From Hybos culiciformis (Eukaryota; Arthropoda; Insecta; Diptera; Hybotidae), in the NCBI GenBank assembly GCA_964007475.1, contig OZ023275.1:26621052-26685051 (forward strand): a stretch of 64,000 bases of DNA. Direction: 5' to 3'. Numbering within the stretch: position 1 is the stretch's first letter; each line of letters begins with the position of its first letter. A program made the translations under genes and the position numbers. Below the pieces are notes generated by a model. That model saw only the letters and a list, made by a program, of their open reading frames with translations, did no database searches and was not told the DNA's origin. Positions 51,301 to 62,346 of the stretch are shown one piece after another.

Positions 51301-54300
51301 GACAAATTGTTTCAGTTTTTTTTATTTGAAAAAAGACTCTAATTATAATTTTAAATTTAATTTTTTACTTAATGGCTTTTATCCAACCTAGATAAATTAG
51401 TAATCAAACGTTTTCAAATGAGAGAAAAATATATTTTGTGGAACTTTTTTTTTTTAACTTAATTGTTTTTTTTTTCTCTACAATTGTAGTGTCTGCCATA
51501 AAATCGTCTCAGTAATAATCAAATATACAAAAATAAATCTGTTTATTGTGCTTCAAAAATCAGTAAAGAGATTACCATATACTCTTACTATTACCATATA
51601 GAAATTTAGAAATGATGTTATCTTTTCTCTAACAAGATCTACGACTTAAAAAAAAGAACCAATTATTGATTTATTATTTTTTTATTGCCTTAAGGAAAAA
51701 CTTATTATTGATATATATACATTTCTTGGAAATATTGGGAAAATTTAATGGAATTCTGGATATTTATGAAAATATGTGTACAGGCGGTGTATATTATACA
51801 GACAGAATAAATTTCATATCATGTAATAAGTATATGATGAGTAGAGTATATTTTATTAGAATCATGAAATAATGTGATTATATAGCTACATATATTTATT
51901 TGAATAATAATAATTATATAATAATAATAAAAATAATAATACTAATAATAATAATAATTAATAATTAGTATATACCATCAAGCCTATATATAAAAGAAGC
52001 TGTGAAGAAACTACAGATAAAAGAGAAATTAATTGGAGAAATGCAAAAATCAAAAATATTATCATCGACCAACATCAACAGACTAAAATAAATTTTAAAA
52101 TAAGCTTGTTCTCGAGTATGTGAATTTCCTGAATTATTCAGAGAGATTCAAATAATAATAATAATAATAATAATAAAAACATTTTTTTTAACATAACATT
52201 TTTTTACAGGCTTTCTATTTGTCATAACTAATTACATTTCTTCTTATACATAAAAATTTTGATTAAATTTGTACACAGAATATTTTCAATATAATCTAGA
52301 CATTAGAATCCATCGGTTTATTATTATATGCATTGTTTTTATTTTACTTCATTGTTTTTATTTTAGTCTTAAAATTACTTTAGTATTCTTTAAAACCTTA
52401 TGTTCAAATAGAATTATTATTATGTTCATACGACGAATATGTACATATAATGGTACCTAACCCACAAACTAAATTATGTCACAGACATCATAATTTCTAT
52501 AGGTAATTTAATTCTCCTCTTTTTATATAATAAACAATAAACAAAATTCTAGCCACCTACATATTTTGTCCTTATGCATACATTTTATTTTTTCATAATA
52601 ATAATCGTAAATATTAATTTAAAAAGCAAGCAATGTGTAAAATTCTAATTTAAGAGTTTTATTAAAAAAGAAAAGAAAAATTTAAATTATTTTTTTAATA
52701 AAGTCTAAGTACCTAATGATAATGTGAATGCATTTTAAAATGTTATAATAGAATAAATAATACTCCGAGGGGAAAAGAAGTTTTTAATGAAAGTTTTTTA
52801 TGCAATTTATAAATTTACCTATAATTAAAAAAAAAAAGTTTCTTTGAAGTTATACAATGACTGACAGCTCAAAGACAACTAATATAATTTTTCAAAAAAT
52901 TTTAATATATTATTTACTATGCATTTAAGGTCGTAGTAAAATAACTATCTGTATATAATTATAATTTTTTACAAAACTTGGGCCAATAAAATAAAACTAC
53001 ATGGTGCAAAATGTCAGAGGAATTATTTGCTTAAAATTATTTCATTAAAATTTAAATTTTTAAAATTTCATGTTTCAAATTTAACAAATATGAATTAATC
53101 GTTATTTTTATTACCTGAAATAAATACATTCAATTACGACAAATTTAATGCATCTGATGTTGTATAAACAAAAATTAACTTGTAACTCTGTTATTATTAT
53201 ATATTTATATTCACTAATTACTCATATTTTATGCATTATTATACTTAAATTTATTATACCATAATAAAATATTAAATACATACAACTTATGTATTATAAT
53301 AATCTTTGATATCAACTATGTAGTACCGTACCTTATTTGCAAAAAAAAATGACTAACTAAATAATGTGCTTGCTTTTACTTCATTTAAAAATTTTATGCA
53401 TTTATGGAAAATTATTGTTGCCAGCTCTATGTATGTGTGTATAAGAATTTTGAATGGGTAAATTAATTTTCAATTTTCAACATCCACATATAATCGATAT
53501 ACATAAATACTCTACAAAATGCATCTAAGTAATTGTGTTTATTTATTTAATTTAAATAGTAATATGTAATAATAATAATAATAATGTTAGATTGTTTGGC
53601 AAATAGAATTTACATTATCTCATAATCGATTTGTAGATAAATATTCCATTAAAAATATTATTTTTATAATAAAATAAGTATTTAGTATTTATACACGTTA
53701 TATGAACATTATGAAACTTACAAGCAAAAGAAAAATATAGCTGCTATAAATTTCAATATCAAAATTTATTGTAATTTTGTACGTAGATAAATGTATTGCA
53801 TATTTCTAATTACTATTATCTTAATTTCGAAATTCATTTCTAATTTGTTACAGTTGGAGGGCATTTATTACACAGTTTTTTATTGGAGCAAAACTATAGA
53901 ATCGTTCATATTTATATTCACGAACTTCGTAAAATCCAATATTGCATTTCTTTAACCACCCAAAATCTCAAAATACAGAATTTTAGACATCCAGAATTTA
54001 GACCCCAAACCCAGAATGTAAATAATTTTTCATTTACATAATCAATACTTTGAAATGCCATAGTGTTTGTAAAATAGGATGGTACATCTTATAAGAAGAA
54101 AAACGGAAGAAACAAGCTTTAGTTTAGTCTTCAATTACTATATATCTTGCTTCGTTTTGCAACGCCGGAACAGTTCTCGTTTTTTTAACGTATATCAGTA
54201 TATAAAAATTAATTTGATAATAAAATTAGGTATAAATTTGATAGTTTTTATAATTATAATTTATTTTAATTTTTATAAAATAACATTTCCTTTATTAATT

Positions 54301-57300
54301 TTTAATGATTATATTATTGTTGCTCACAGGATGTGGTATTTTGTTAATGAAAAATTTAATAAATAAATTTATTTCCATTTCAAATAATTCATTATTTATA
54401 AATTTCAAAAGCATTTTCAGGAATTTTTTCTTACATTTACATTTTATTGGCAATTAATTTTTCTAATTGTAAATATACACACGGTTTTATTATTTAACAT
54501 TTTGCAATTCAAAATTATAATATTGATAAATGGAGAAAATGAGAAGAGCCTACCCAAAATGAGAAGAGCCTACCCAAGCGTTATCTCCAAGAAACCACCA
54601 CCATGGGTTAGTCGACAACAAAATGCAGAAGCGTACAAGATTTGGAAAACATATATCGAATTCGACAACAGAGTGTCGAATAATTTTGAAAATGGAAATA
54701 ATAATTTTCAGATTGGAAATAATGATTTTCAAATTGGAAACAATAATTTTAAAATGAAAAGGTAGTAAGCCAGTAATGATAAAACAATGTGTGAAGTTTT
54801 TCATTAGCATCATGCCATAAAAAAAATATGTTGGCTTAAAAAAAATGCTGATAATGTTAAAAATCAAATTTGTGGTTATAATGTTTTTCATCTTATGATA
54901 AGATTTTCAAGGTTTGAAAAAAAAAAAAAAAATTTAATTTGAAAATGGAATTTTCCTCTACAAAAATTAAAACTTGATTTTCTGGCAATCTTTAAAATTA
55001 TCTTTGCTGGAGGTAATATTACTATTCTTCACTAAGCATATTCAACTTTATTAATTTAGATAAAGAAATTCTTCGAAATCAGTTTACCAAAAATTATAGC
55101 ATACGACTGAAATTGATGTACATACTTTTTTAAACAAGTCTATCTAAATTGGAAAATTATGTACAGAAAGGAAAATATATAAGCTTCAAATATTATTCCT
55201 GTTATCAACACAATGTTATTTTGGTTGAAAAGAAAGAAAATATATTTACCTCGTTAAATGCTACATAAGAATAACAAGCTGACACTGGTGATAACGGTTT
55301 GTAATGATTACCAAATGTATACATGTATATTAATCCTGGAGCTGTGAATATAAAAATAGATAAGAAACAATATTTTTGTTTTCAAAGCTAAATATAAAAA
55401 ATGATTGTTGAATTTCACATTATATGAATAGGATAATAGCATGATATTATTTTTTAAAATAAATTACCAGGAAATAGTACAGTCAGCATATCACATATTG
55501 CCATGCCTGAAAGAAAAAATAAAAAAAAAATTAATTTGATGAAAAAACTATTTATTATTAGACTAATAAAATATCTAACCTACCACTCGTATAGGTACAT
55601 TATTTTCAATTTGTATATATAACGTAGATTCAGTAGATTTTAATTCCTATTCAGGCGGGAAATCATAATATAAATTAACAGTCATAATTCAAATTAAGTA
55701 TCCTTGATTATTTTGTCAAAGGATTTAAACATAAAATTTATTCGAAATCAATGTGAGATAAAATTTTATTTTTATGATTTCAATGAAATCAATTATGTGA
55801 ATTTTGTAAATATATTTTTTTTTAATTCGTGTCCAATAGGACTTTATATTAATTCAAGCTGCTCAATGATTTAATGTGAAAGATAAATATGGTCTTAAAT
55901 ACCGTTTTATGTTTTTATTGAACACAATAATCGTTCAACCTTAGACTAATGTTTGTTGTTTATATTATCGTATGTAGGCCAATACTGTTGACAGGCTATG
56001 TTTAGCGCCATGGAGAAGAATAAGTTAATATTGTTTATTGTTGTTTTTATGTTTAAACTGATTTAGGGAAAAATTTCTCTTTGTTGTATAGAAATGAAAA
56101 AATTTCTTTCAAATTTTAATGTTCGATCAATACATATGTATGTAAATCAATTAATCAAATTTATCTATTTTTATATTTCTTAAGGCATAAAAAATTCTTA
56201 CAAATAATTTATTCTGATAAATTGACTAACCAAATTTTATTATATTTTCTATAATTTATTTCAATTTTCTTTAACGTTATTTTTAATGTGCTTCGAAATT
56301 ATAGTCCTTCTTCTTGGTCTAACCTTACACAGATCTATATACATATGATGTATTTATTTTAATATTAGCATTCTATTTCATTGAATATTGGTAAAAAAAA
56401 AAGAAGGAAAATATCAAATAAATTAAAAATTTAATAAGAAAATTTGAAAAACGTTTTTATTCTTATCTTGAAACTACAATAAATTTCTACTTTTTGAGAT
56501 GCCAAATTGAACTATAATTCGTTATATGTAAATTTATTACGTTAGATATAAATCAACAATTCTAATTTCGTATTTAGAACTATAATTATCACTAATTTGT
56601 CAATTTCATAGAAAAAAAAAAATTATTCAATGAAGCAGTCTATTATTTACATTATTTGTTTTCAATTTTTCGTTTCTTTGCTTTCATCAATAAATTGTCA
56701 TCTAATAAAAGCTGTTGTTATTGTGTATAAGATTTTCAAATTAATAATAATATCCTTTTTTTTTATCCTTTTATTGATTTGTCAATTATAGTGGGAGAAA
56801 ATAAAAAAAATATCGTAAACCTTGATGGATGTTGATAAACTTCGTTATTTACAATTAGTGATGAGAAAAAAAATATATATTGTATTGCTAACTAAAATTA
56901 AAACGATTTCTTTCATGACAATATTTATACATTTAATCTTATTACACCAATGTAAAATAGCTGCATGGTAGTAAAAAAATAAATATTTTTTTATAAGATT
57001 AAACACTCTTTGGAAAACACTTTTTAAATTGATTGAAGTTTTTTGCATCAACATCTTGTATTTTTTTTTAATATACTAATAAAAACAGCATTTATTAAAA
57101 TTTCTCTTTTTTTATGTATTTTTAAAGTACGTAAGCTTTTTAACTTATACATTTAATTGAAATGAAGGAAAATAAATTGTATATAACTTTTTAATGTTTG
57201 TCAGTCACTTGAATAAATATTTTGAAAATTTAAAAGTTATAACAAAAATAATTATAGGTATCCGTTTTTAAAATATAGGTAGCTGAGAAGTTATGACCCT

Positions 57301-59640
57301 TTATAAACGACCGAATTATAATGGCAATACCACTTCACCATGACGATGGACAACGAATTATGGCAATCCTGTTTGATTACCTACTATTACGGTTGAGATT
57401 TTATGCTATTATCTATTAATTTAAAAAGATTCCACATTATATAAAAAAAATTTCCCAAAGTTTCTATTTATTATTGAAAATATTGTGAAATGAAGTGACA
57501 GTTTGTATTGTGGCAATATTGGTTTAAGACCGCAAATTCTAATATATAATAATATAAAAAACCATATTTTTGTTTTGTGTGTACTTAATATCAAAAAATA
57601 TATTATTTCAATGGTATACCTCATTTTGAGTTTCAATAAAGGTTATTTCTTATTTTATCAATAGTCAGTCTGAGAGCACTGAAATAGTTTAATTTCGCGA
57701 TTGCAAAAATTGATATTCATAATAAATTAAAATATTTCTTTTTATTATAAAATCCCCATACTTTCGAATTATTTGTTTGAAAAATGTTTTTTCTTATTAA
57801 AAAAAATATAATTTACTTAGCATTACATTATAAATAGCTTTGTACTTCAATAATAAGTTATATAACAATATAATTAAGATTTAAAATTATTAAAATGAAC
57901 TTCAAATCATAATTATATTCATTTATCTATTAAAAAAAATAAATATAGGGATGAAGATAGAAAGATTAATAATATTGTACTTTCAAACTATTTTCTTCTT
58001 TCTTGAACATCAACATTGAAATATATTAAAAATTAAAATAACAACATTATATTGACTAGCAACAAGTATTCGATCTTATTATAAGTCCATTTTTTCATGT
58101 ATCATTTTTTCATGTAAATATGGAGAGAATGTGGCTATATCTTACTAAAATTTCCATTAACTCATTTTTTTTAAAAAGTGGACTTATACCACTTTCAAAA
58201 ATAACAGCTCGGCTTATTATAATCAAACTTAATTAATAAATAATTTGTGAAGAAAAATTAATTTTTACATCTTGAATTTTTACATATTGAAGAAAACATA
58301 TTTTTAGATTCTATCAAAAAACCATCAATAAAATACTGCATCAAAATGTCCTTTTTTTAATTTTTTTTTATTTCTAATTTAAACGTTTTTGATAAATAAT
58401 TACTATATTATTATTATTCTTATATTAATTGATGTCTGGACTTAACCATAATAATTAATATTTTCATAGTCTAGCAGACTCAACTTTTTAATAAAACGTG
58501 CGGTTACGTTTTTCTTTTTAATTTATTTTCATGTTGTTCAAGCTTGTCTACATAAGCTTTTAATTTCGTGATAGAATCGTGGATGGGCATCAATTAACAG
58601 AAAAAAAATAAATTACAAATTTCTCTGTTTTTACAAATTTATTTCCATTAATGAAAATGTTTCTTCAAGTGGAATTTTTCATCACAAAAAAATATTAAAT
58701 TATTATTTAAAATGATTTTAGTATTTATGTGTATATTGTATATAGAAAAAGAAATAACAAACGATTAGGTATAATTTTCTTCTGAATTCTCATTAATTTT
58801 GTATATACCTATCTAATCTTATTTTGTGTTTTTTTTGTTTTTAAATCAATATTTAGATTTTTTAACGCCTTTTTCAAAAGCACGAAATAACAAATTTAAA
58901 ATATATGTATACAGAATTAGAATATTTAAAAATATTATAATGATTTTAATTAAAATGAGTGATCATTTAATTATTATAGCACACATAAATTTTAAATTAA
59001 AGCTGCACAAAAAAATAATTCCAATGGTTAATGGAAAATTTTTGATTGAAGTATTATTTTCAGTTGTTAAATATTATGATGTTATGACAATGAAATTTTG
59101 AATTTTAAATCAAAAATTATATGTATATGCAAAATATTATTTGCACATAACAATATAGTATGGTCCTAATATGAAAAAAATTAGCTCAGTTATTTTCTTA
59201 CGAAATAGAAAATCATGAAATGAAAAATGTGAGTTTTGAACCGCGAAACAAAAAAAAAAATTTAATGCGGCCAATCTTCAGTTAGAGAAAGAATTGATGA
59301 TTACACCTATGGGTTGGTTTTCAGAATACAAGAATTGACTTTCATATAATAAAGTTTTTAAATTCTCGTTAGACGAAGCACATTGTAAAAAATTTGGTAG
59401 ATTGTGCTTGATGGATAAAGAATTCATTAGTTATGCATATTTTTGCCACATAAAATGTCATATAAAATTAAAATTATGTATTTTTAACGTAGTTACTGTA
59501 AAATTTTTTGTTCTCAAAAAAATCTGTTTACTCTCATAATAGACATTATACAAATGTAACTAACTTTTATACATTGTATAGGTATGTACAATATTTTGTA
59601 ATCGTCTTTCTTTTTTTCTTTTTAATAACATTATACAATT

Positions 59641-59701
<61 letters not shown>

Positions 59702-62346
59702 TTGTTTCATCTTTCACCTTTTATACTTTAATCTTTGTACAAGAGCTTTTAGTTTTCTACTCTTAAAACCGGAATAAACTTTCGTGGAAACTTTTTCAAT
59801 TGCATCTTATTTAACACATTTTCGTTATCAAAACAAAAATTCAAAGTTTTAAGTTATGATTGCGAAAATATAATAAAAATTACATTCCTTCCTTAAAAAC
59901 TTTTTATATTATATTCCTTTGATATTAATTTATGACATATTTACTTTCGCTAAGGGAAAAATGTTAAAAAAAAACCGACTAATAATATTTGAAAACTTTA
60001 AATGCAATATTTTCTCTTGCGGCAAAAAATTGGCTAATAAAATTTTGTTTAATTCCAAACAAAAGAAATTTATATAAGAAAATTTAAAAATATAATTAAA
60101 GTTGTGAATTACTTCTTTTGCGTATGAAAATAAGAATAGAAAATAAGCATATAAATGAAAATACCAAAAAAAAAAAAAAACTTCTTTCAAGCAATATTAA
60201 AAAACAATCTTAGGTTTTTATAAACGTTAAAATATGGCTTTTGTAACGAAATAATGAATAAGAATTATATAATCCAACTTTTATAGAAATGTGCATTTTT
60301 GTTGTTAAACTGAAACAATTTTATGGATATAATTTTTACTATTTGTTATTCTGTATACAAATGAATTTTCACCAAAGAGGGAATTCAATAATTTGGAAAA
60401 TATTTTTATTTTTATTTTTAGAACAAAAAAAAAAAAAAAAAATTAGAAGAATAATAGTAAAAAATAAAATGAAATAGAAAACAAAATATGTAGTTTCAAA
60501 AAGAGCAAAACAATTATCTTGACACTTTGAAATGGGAATTGAATTACTATTATACTTCTACAGCAAAATATTCTTTTGTTCATTTTCAATAGTGTTGTCT
60601 AACTAGCTTTTAGATCTGTTGATTTTTTTTCAAGTATCGTTTTAGTTCTAAGTAGTTTAGTATTGGAAAGAAGTACTTTTTGTTTGAAATTCTTGTATAA
60701 ATTTACAAAGCTCTATATTATTTATTGTCAGTATTATATTATTTCATACTTTCAGAGATTATTGACAAGTCAAAACTTATTGAAATAAAATTTAAAATGT
60801 ATGTCAATGTAAATGTCAAATCCAGTATATAATAAATTTATATTATTTTTTTAAATGAATAAGAGAGCTTATTATAAGTATATAGTATAAAGCAACTGAC
60901 AATAATGTTACAATAAAAAAATTTACATACAAGTTGTCAGATTTTTAAAGAAAAAGAAAATTTTTATTACACATTAATTTTAAACAAAAAAAAAAGTATT
61001 AAAGTTTTTCACCGTATTTGAAAATATTTTCCCATTGTTCTTTAGATTTAAAGAACTGTAGAAAATCATTCAGAATATATAACACAGAATATAAAAATAT
61101 ACAGAATATGGTTCTTATATGTACACTGAACATGCGGTTTCCATAAAAATTAATGAATGAGTTAAGCACACAATAATACGAGTCAAATCCGTTTACAAAT
61201 GAAAACGGAAATTTACTAATGGATTCTCGTTTTTTTTTTTTTTTTTTTAGCGAAACCATAATTTAATAAAGTTCAAAAGAAAATTATTTTCAGCTCTAGT
61301 AAATCTTTTGTGAAAAAGTATTTATTTTTTTTTTCTTTTAGATATCTACAATGTATAAATTTAGAATACAAATTAATTTAAGCCACAAAACTTATTTTAC
61401 TATGACAATGAGTAATAAAAAAAATAAAAAAAAAAAACTATTAGTTAAAAATAGTTAGAAACATATTATTATTATTCTGTATAGACTACAAACGGAACAA
61501 AAAACAAATGATTTCCATAATAAAGTTAGATTTGTGAGTACAATCGTTTAGAATTAATTCTTTCATTTTATTATAATCTTTCTTCTTTTTTTTTTTTTTA
61601 ATATCATTATATAGTGTAGCATTATATTTACACGACAAAAAGAATGTAAAAACATAAAAACGGAAACAAAAAAAAAAATTATTTGATATTTTTAGCTTAG
61701 AAGAGAATAGAAAATAAATAGATTTATTTAATTGAAGGATATTAATGTTAACACTGTTCTTATATTATTGCAGATTTGAAATCAGCTGATGGAATTATTC
61801 AAGGTTTTATATTTTAATTCAAATAAAAATTAAAGTTTTTGAAGTTATATTATTTCCGAATGCCATTCTTTTTCACTACAACAATTTCAAAAAATTGAAA
61901 ACAAAGTTAAATAATAATTGTTTTTTAACTAATTTAATATTATGTAGATAAATTAATAATTTTAACTCACCCATTAATACAAAATTGGTAGGCGTTTGCA
62001 TACTTCTTTTACTTAGCACCAAAACAATCAATGTATTTGCAGTTACTGTTATTAATAATAAGAATGGAGTAAAATAACCATATAATGGAATACTATAAGT
62101 TAATAATGTTTCGCATGAAACATTTAAATAAGACACATTTCGATCATAAAGAAAATTTAAGCAATTATCATCATATGGATTTGACATTAATTCCATATAT
62201 GTTGAATTAGAATCATCACTATAAAAATCCCCTGGATCAATTAGTAATGATTTAAAATCTAAGCTGTCATCATCAAATGTAGTAAAATTATCCAAATTGA
62301 AATTCCCTATTGATGAATAAATTAATTCCTTCTTATTTTCTTCCAT
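48303..62346 (-). CDS. SPR: Sex peptide receptor (SPR; MIP/allatostatin-B receptor), class A GPCR; one exon hidden in a gap
   Basis: Visible exons in reading order: 62346-61971, 55506-55468 (39 nt), 55341-55250, [missing], 49099-48918, 48844-48303 (stop 48303-48305); all junctions GT-AG. Allowing ~62 nt for the missing exon, the protein is ~430 aa; Drosophila SPR is ~435. Seen: extracellular N-terminus with N-glycosylation sequons at 20, 47, 70 and 75; TM1 ending TANTLIVLVL; RSMQTPTNFVLMGMAICDML into TM2; YMYTFGNHYKPLSPVSACYS; exon 5 from YIYVCHAPMARTWCTMPR, just after TM3; TM5 with VHLLPCLI; a KKLRDANCTTLML segment into TM6; TM7 SYPINFAIYCGMSRQFRETF; C-terminus KYSIVNGPRTCTNETVL, almost the Drosophila one. 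The family couples to Gi/o and responds to myoinhibitory peptides, plus sex peptide in some Drosophila. The gap covers the predicted TM3 segment (PAMCHT...LALAVQR). Confidence 0.94.
48845..48917 (-). other. SPR last intron (73 bp)
   Basis: Starts GTATGT after TGTAACCAAG and ends TTTATTTAG before ACACTGCAGACTGG; splits the codon for Asp251. Confidence 0.9.
49330..50298 (-). mobile_element. 5'-truncated LINE (non-LTR retrotransposon) in an SPR intron
   Basis: Minus-strand sequence holds the end of a reverse transcriptase-type ORF broken by frameshifts and stops: KLNWDCHINGVISKVSGIF, then TRLVNALIMSLFN, then LNWCIRFILNLKVRDSVS in another frame, then LYKIVKNQCPNYLLNWF and RVRTAIFGKSFTVRVSKLW, segments typical of the RT thumb/C-terminus in insect Jockey/CR1-like LINEs. 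The 3' end carries an (AAAT)n tail at 49330-49376 on the sense strand, preceded by a GC-rich patch near 49391-49402. A 15-bp duplication lies at 49315-49329 and again at 50476-50490, beyond the fused segment 50299-50474. Dead copy: truncated, frameshifted. Confidence 0.85.
49702..50106 (-). pseudogene. LINE ORF2 C-terminal fragment
   Basis: 134-codon open frame. Residues after about 50 (LLLFLYKIVKNQCPNYLLNW onward to ISFQAFRALLFGLL) match the conserved C-terminus of insect LINE ORF2 proteins. The first ~50 residues are the wrong frame of the same gene (the RT-like reading continues one frame over), so one frameshift lies near 49960-49985. Not a host gene. Confidence 0.8.
50299..50474. repeat. 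Second copy of 46628-46801, fused to the LINE 5' end
   Basis: Joined directly to truncated LINE sequence at ~50298 and ending one base before the right 15-bp target-site duplication. It therefore entered as part of the same insertion. Confidence 0.85.
51084..51283. other. Assembly gap (200 N)
   Basis: Exactly 200 N, a likely placeholder or estimated size. It falls in the SPR intron interval that must contain the missing TM3 exon. Flanking sequence shows no SPR coding sequence. Confidence 0.99.
52150..52176. repeat. (AAT)n microsatellite
   Basis: About nine AAT units in an SPR intron. It directly follows a GC-richer stretch (51975-52149) that could be the 3' end of a LINE with an AAT tail. 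Confidence 0.9.
54502..54765 (+). CDS. Hypothetical ORF (87 codons) nested antisense in an SPR intron, with 7-residue repeats
   Basis: Unrecognised. The C-terminal half is GNNNFQI-GNNDFQI-GNNNFKM, three near-identical 21-bp units at about 54697-54759. The middle (YPSVISKKPPPWVSRQQNAE) has less A/T-biased codons than the surrounding noise. A 20-bp tandem duplication containing GAAGAGCCTACCCAA lies at 54538-54577. No promoter or splice evidence and no known domain; it could be a transposon fragment, an unannotated small gene or chance. Confidence 0.22.
   Translation: MQFKIIILINGENEKSLPKMRRAYPSVISKKPPPWVSRQQNAEAYKIWKTYIEFDNRVSNNFENGNNNFQIGNNDFQIGNNNFKMKR
55507..61970 (-). other. SPR intron 1 (6.5 kb)
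   Basis: Starts GTGAGT after ATGG and ends TTTCTTTCAG. A+T-rich with no nested gene supported. Contains an (AAT)n microsatellite at 59643-59698 and several long A/T runs. Open frames inside are low-complexity. Confidence 0.8.
59643..59698. repeat. (AAT)n microsatellite
   Basis: About 18 consecutive AAT units. It makes a poly-Asn run in one spurious open frame. Confidence 0.95.

Noticed and set aside
51284..51312. Sequence at the right gap edge reading TICPNGQW on the minus strand
   Set aside because: Too short, does not match the missing SPR TM3 exon and has no splice site.
54079..54366. 95-codon plus-strand frame
   Set aside because: Ile/Phe/Tyr-rich composition expected of A+T-rich non-coding DNA; no domain.
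59508..59777. 89-codon frame with an 18-residue Asn run
   Set aside because: It is a translation of the (AAT)n microsatellite within SPR intron 1.
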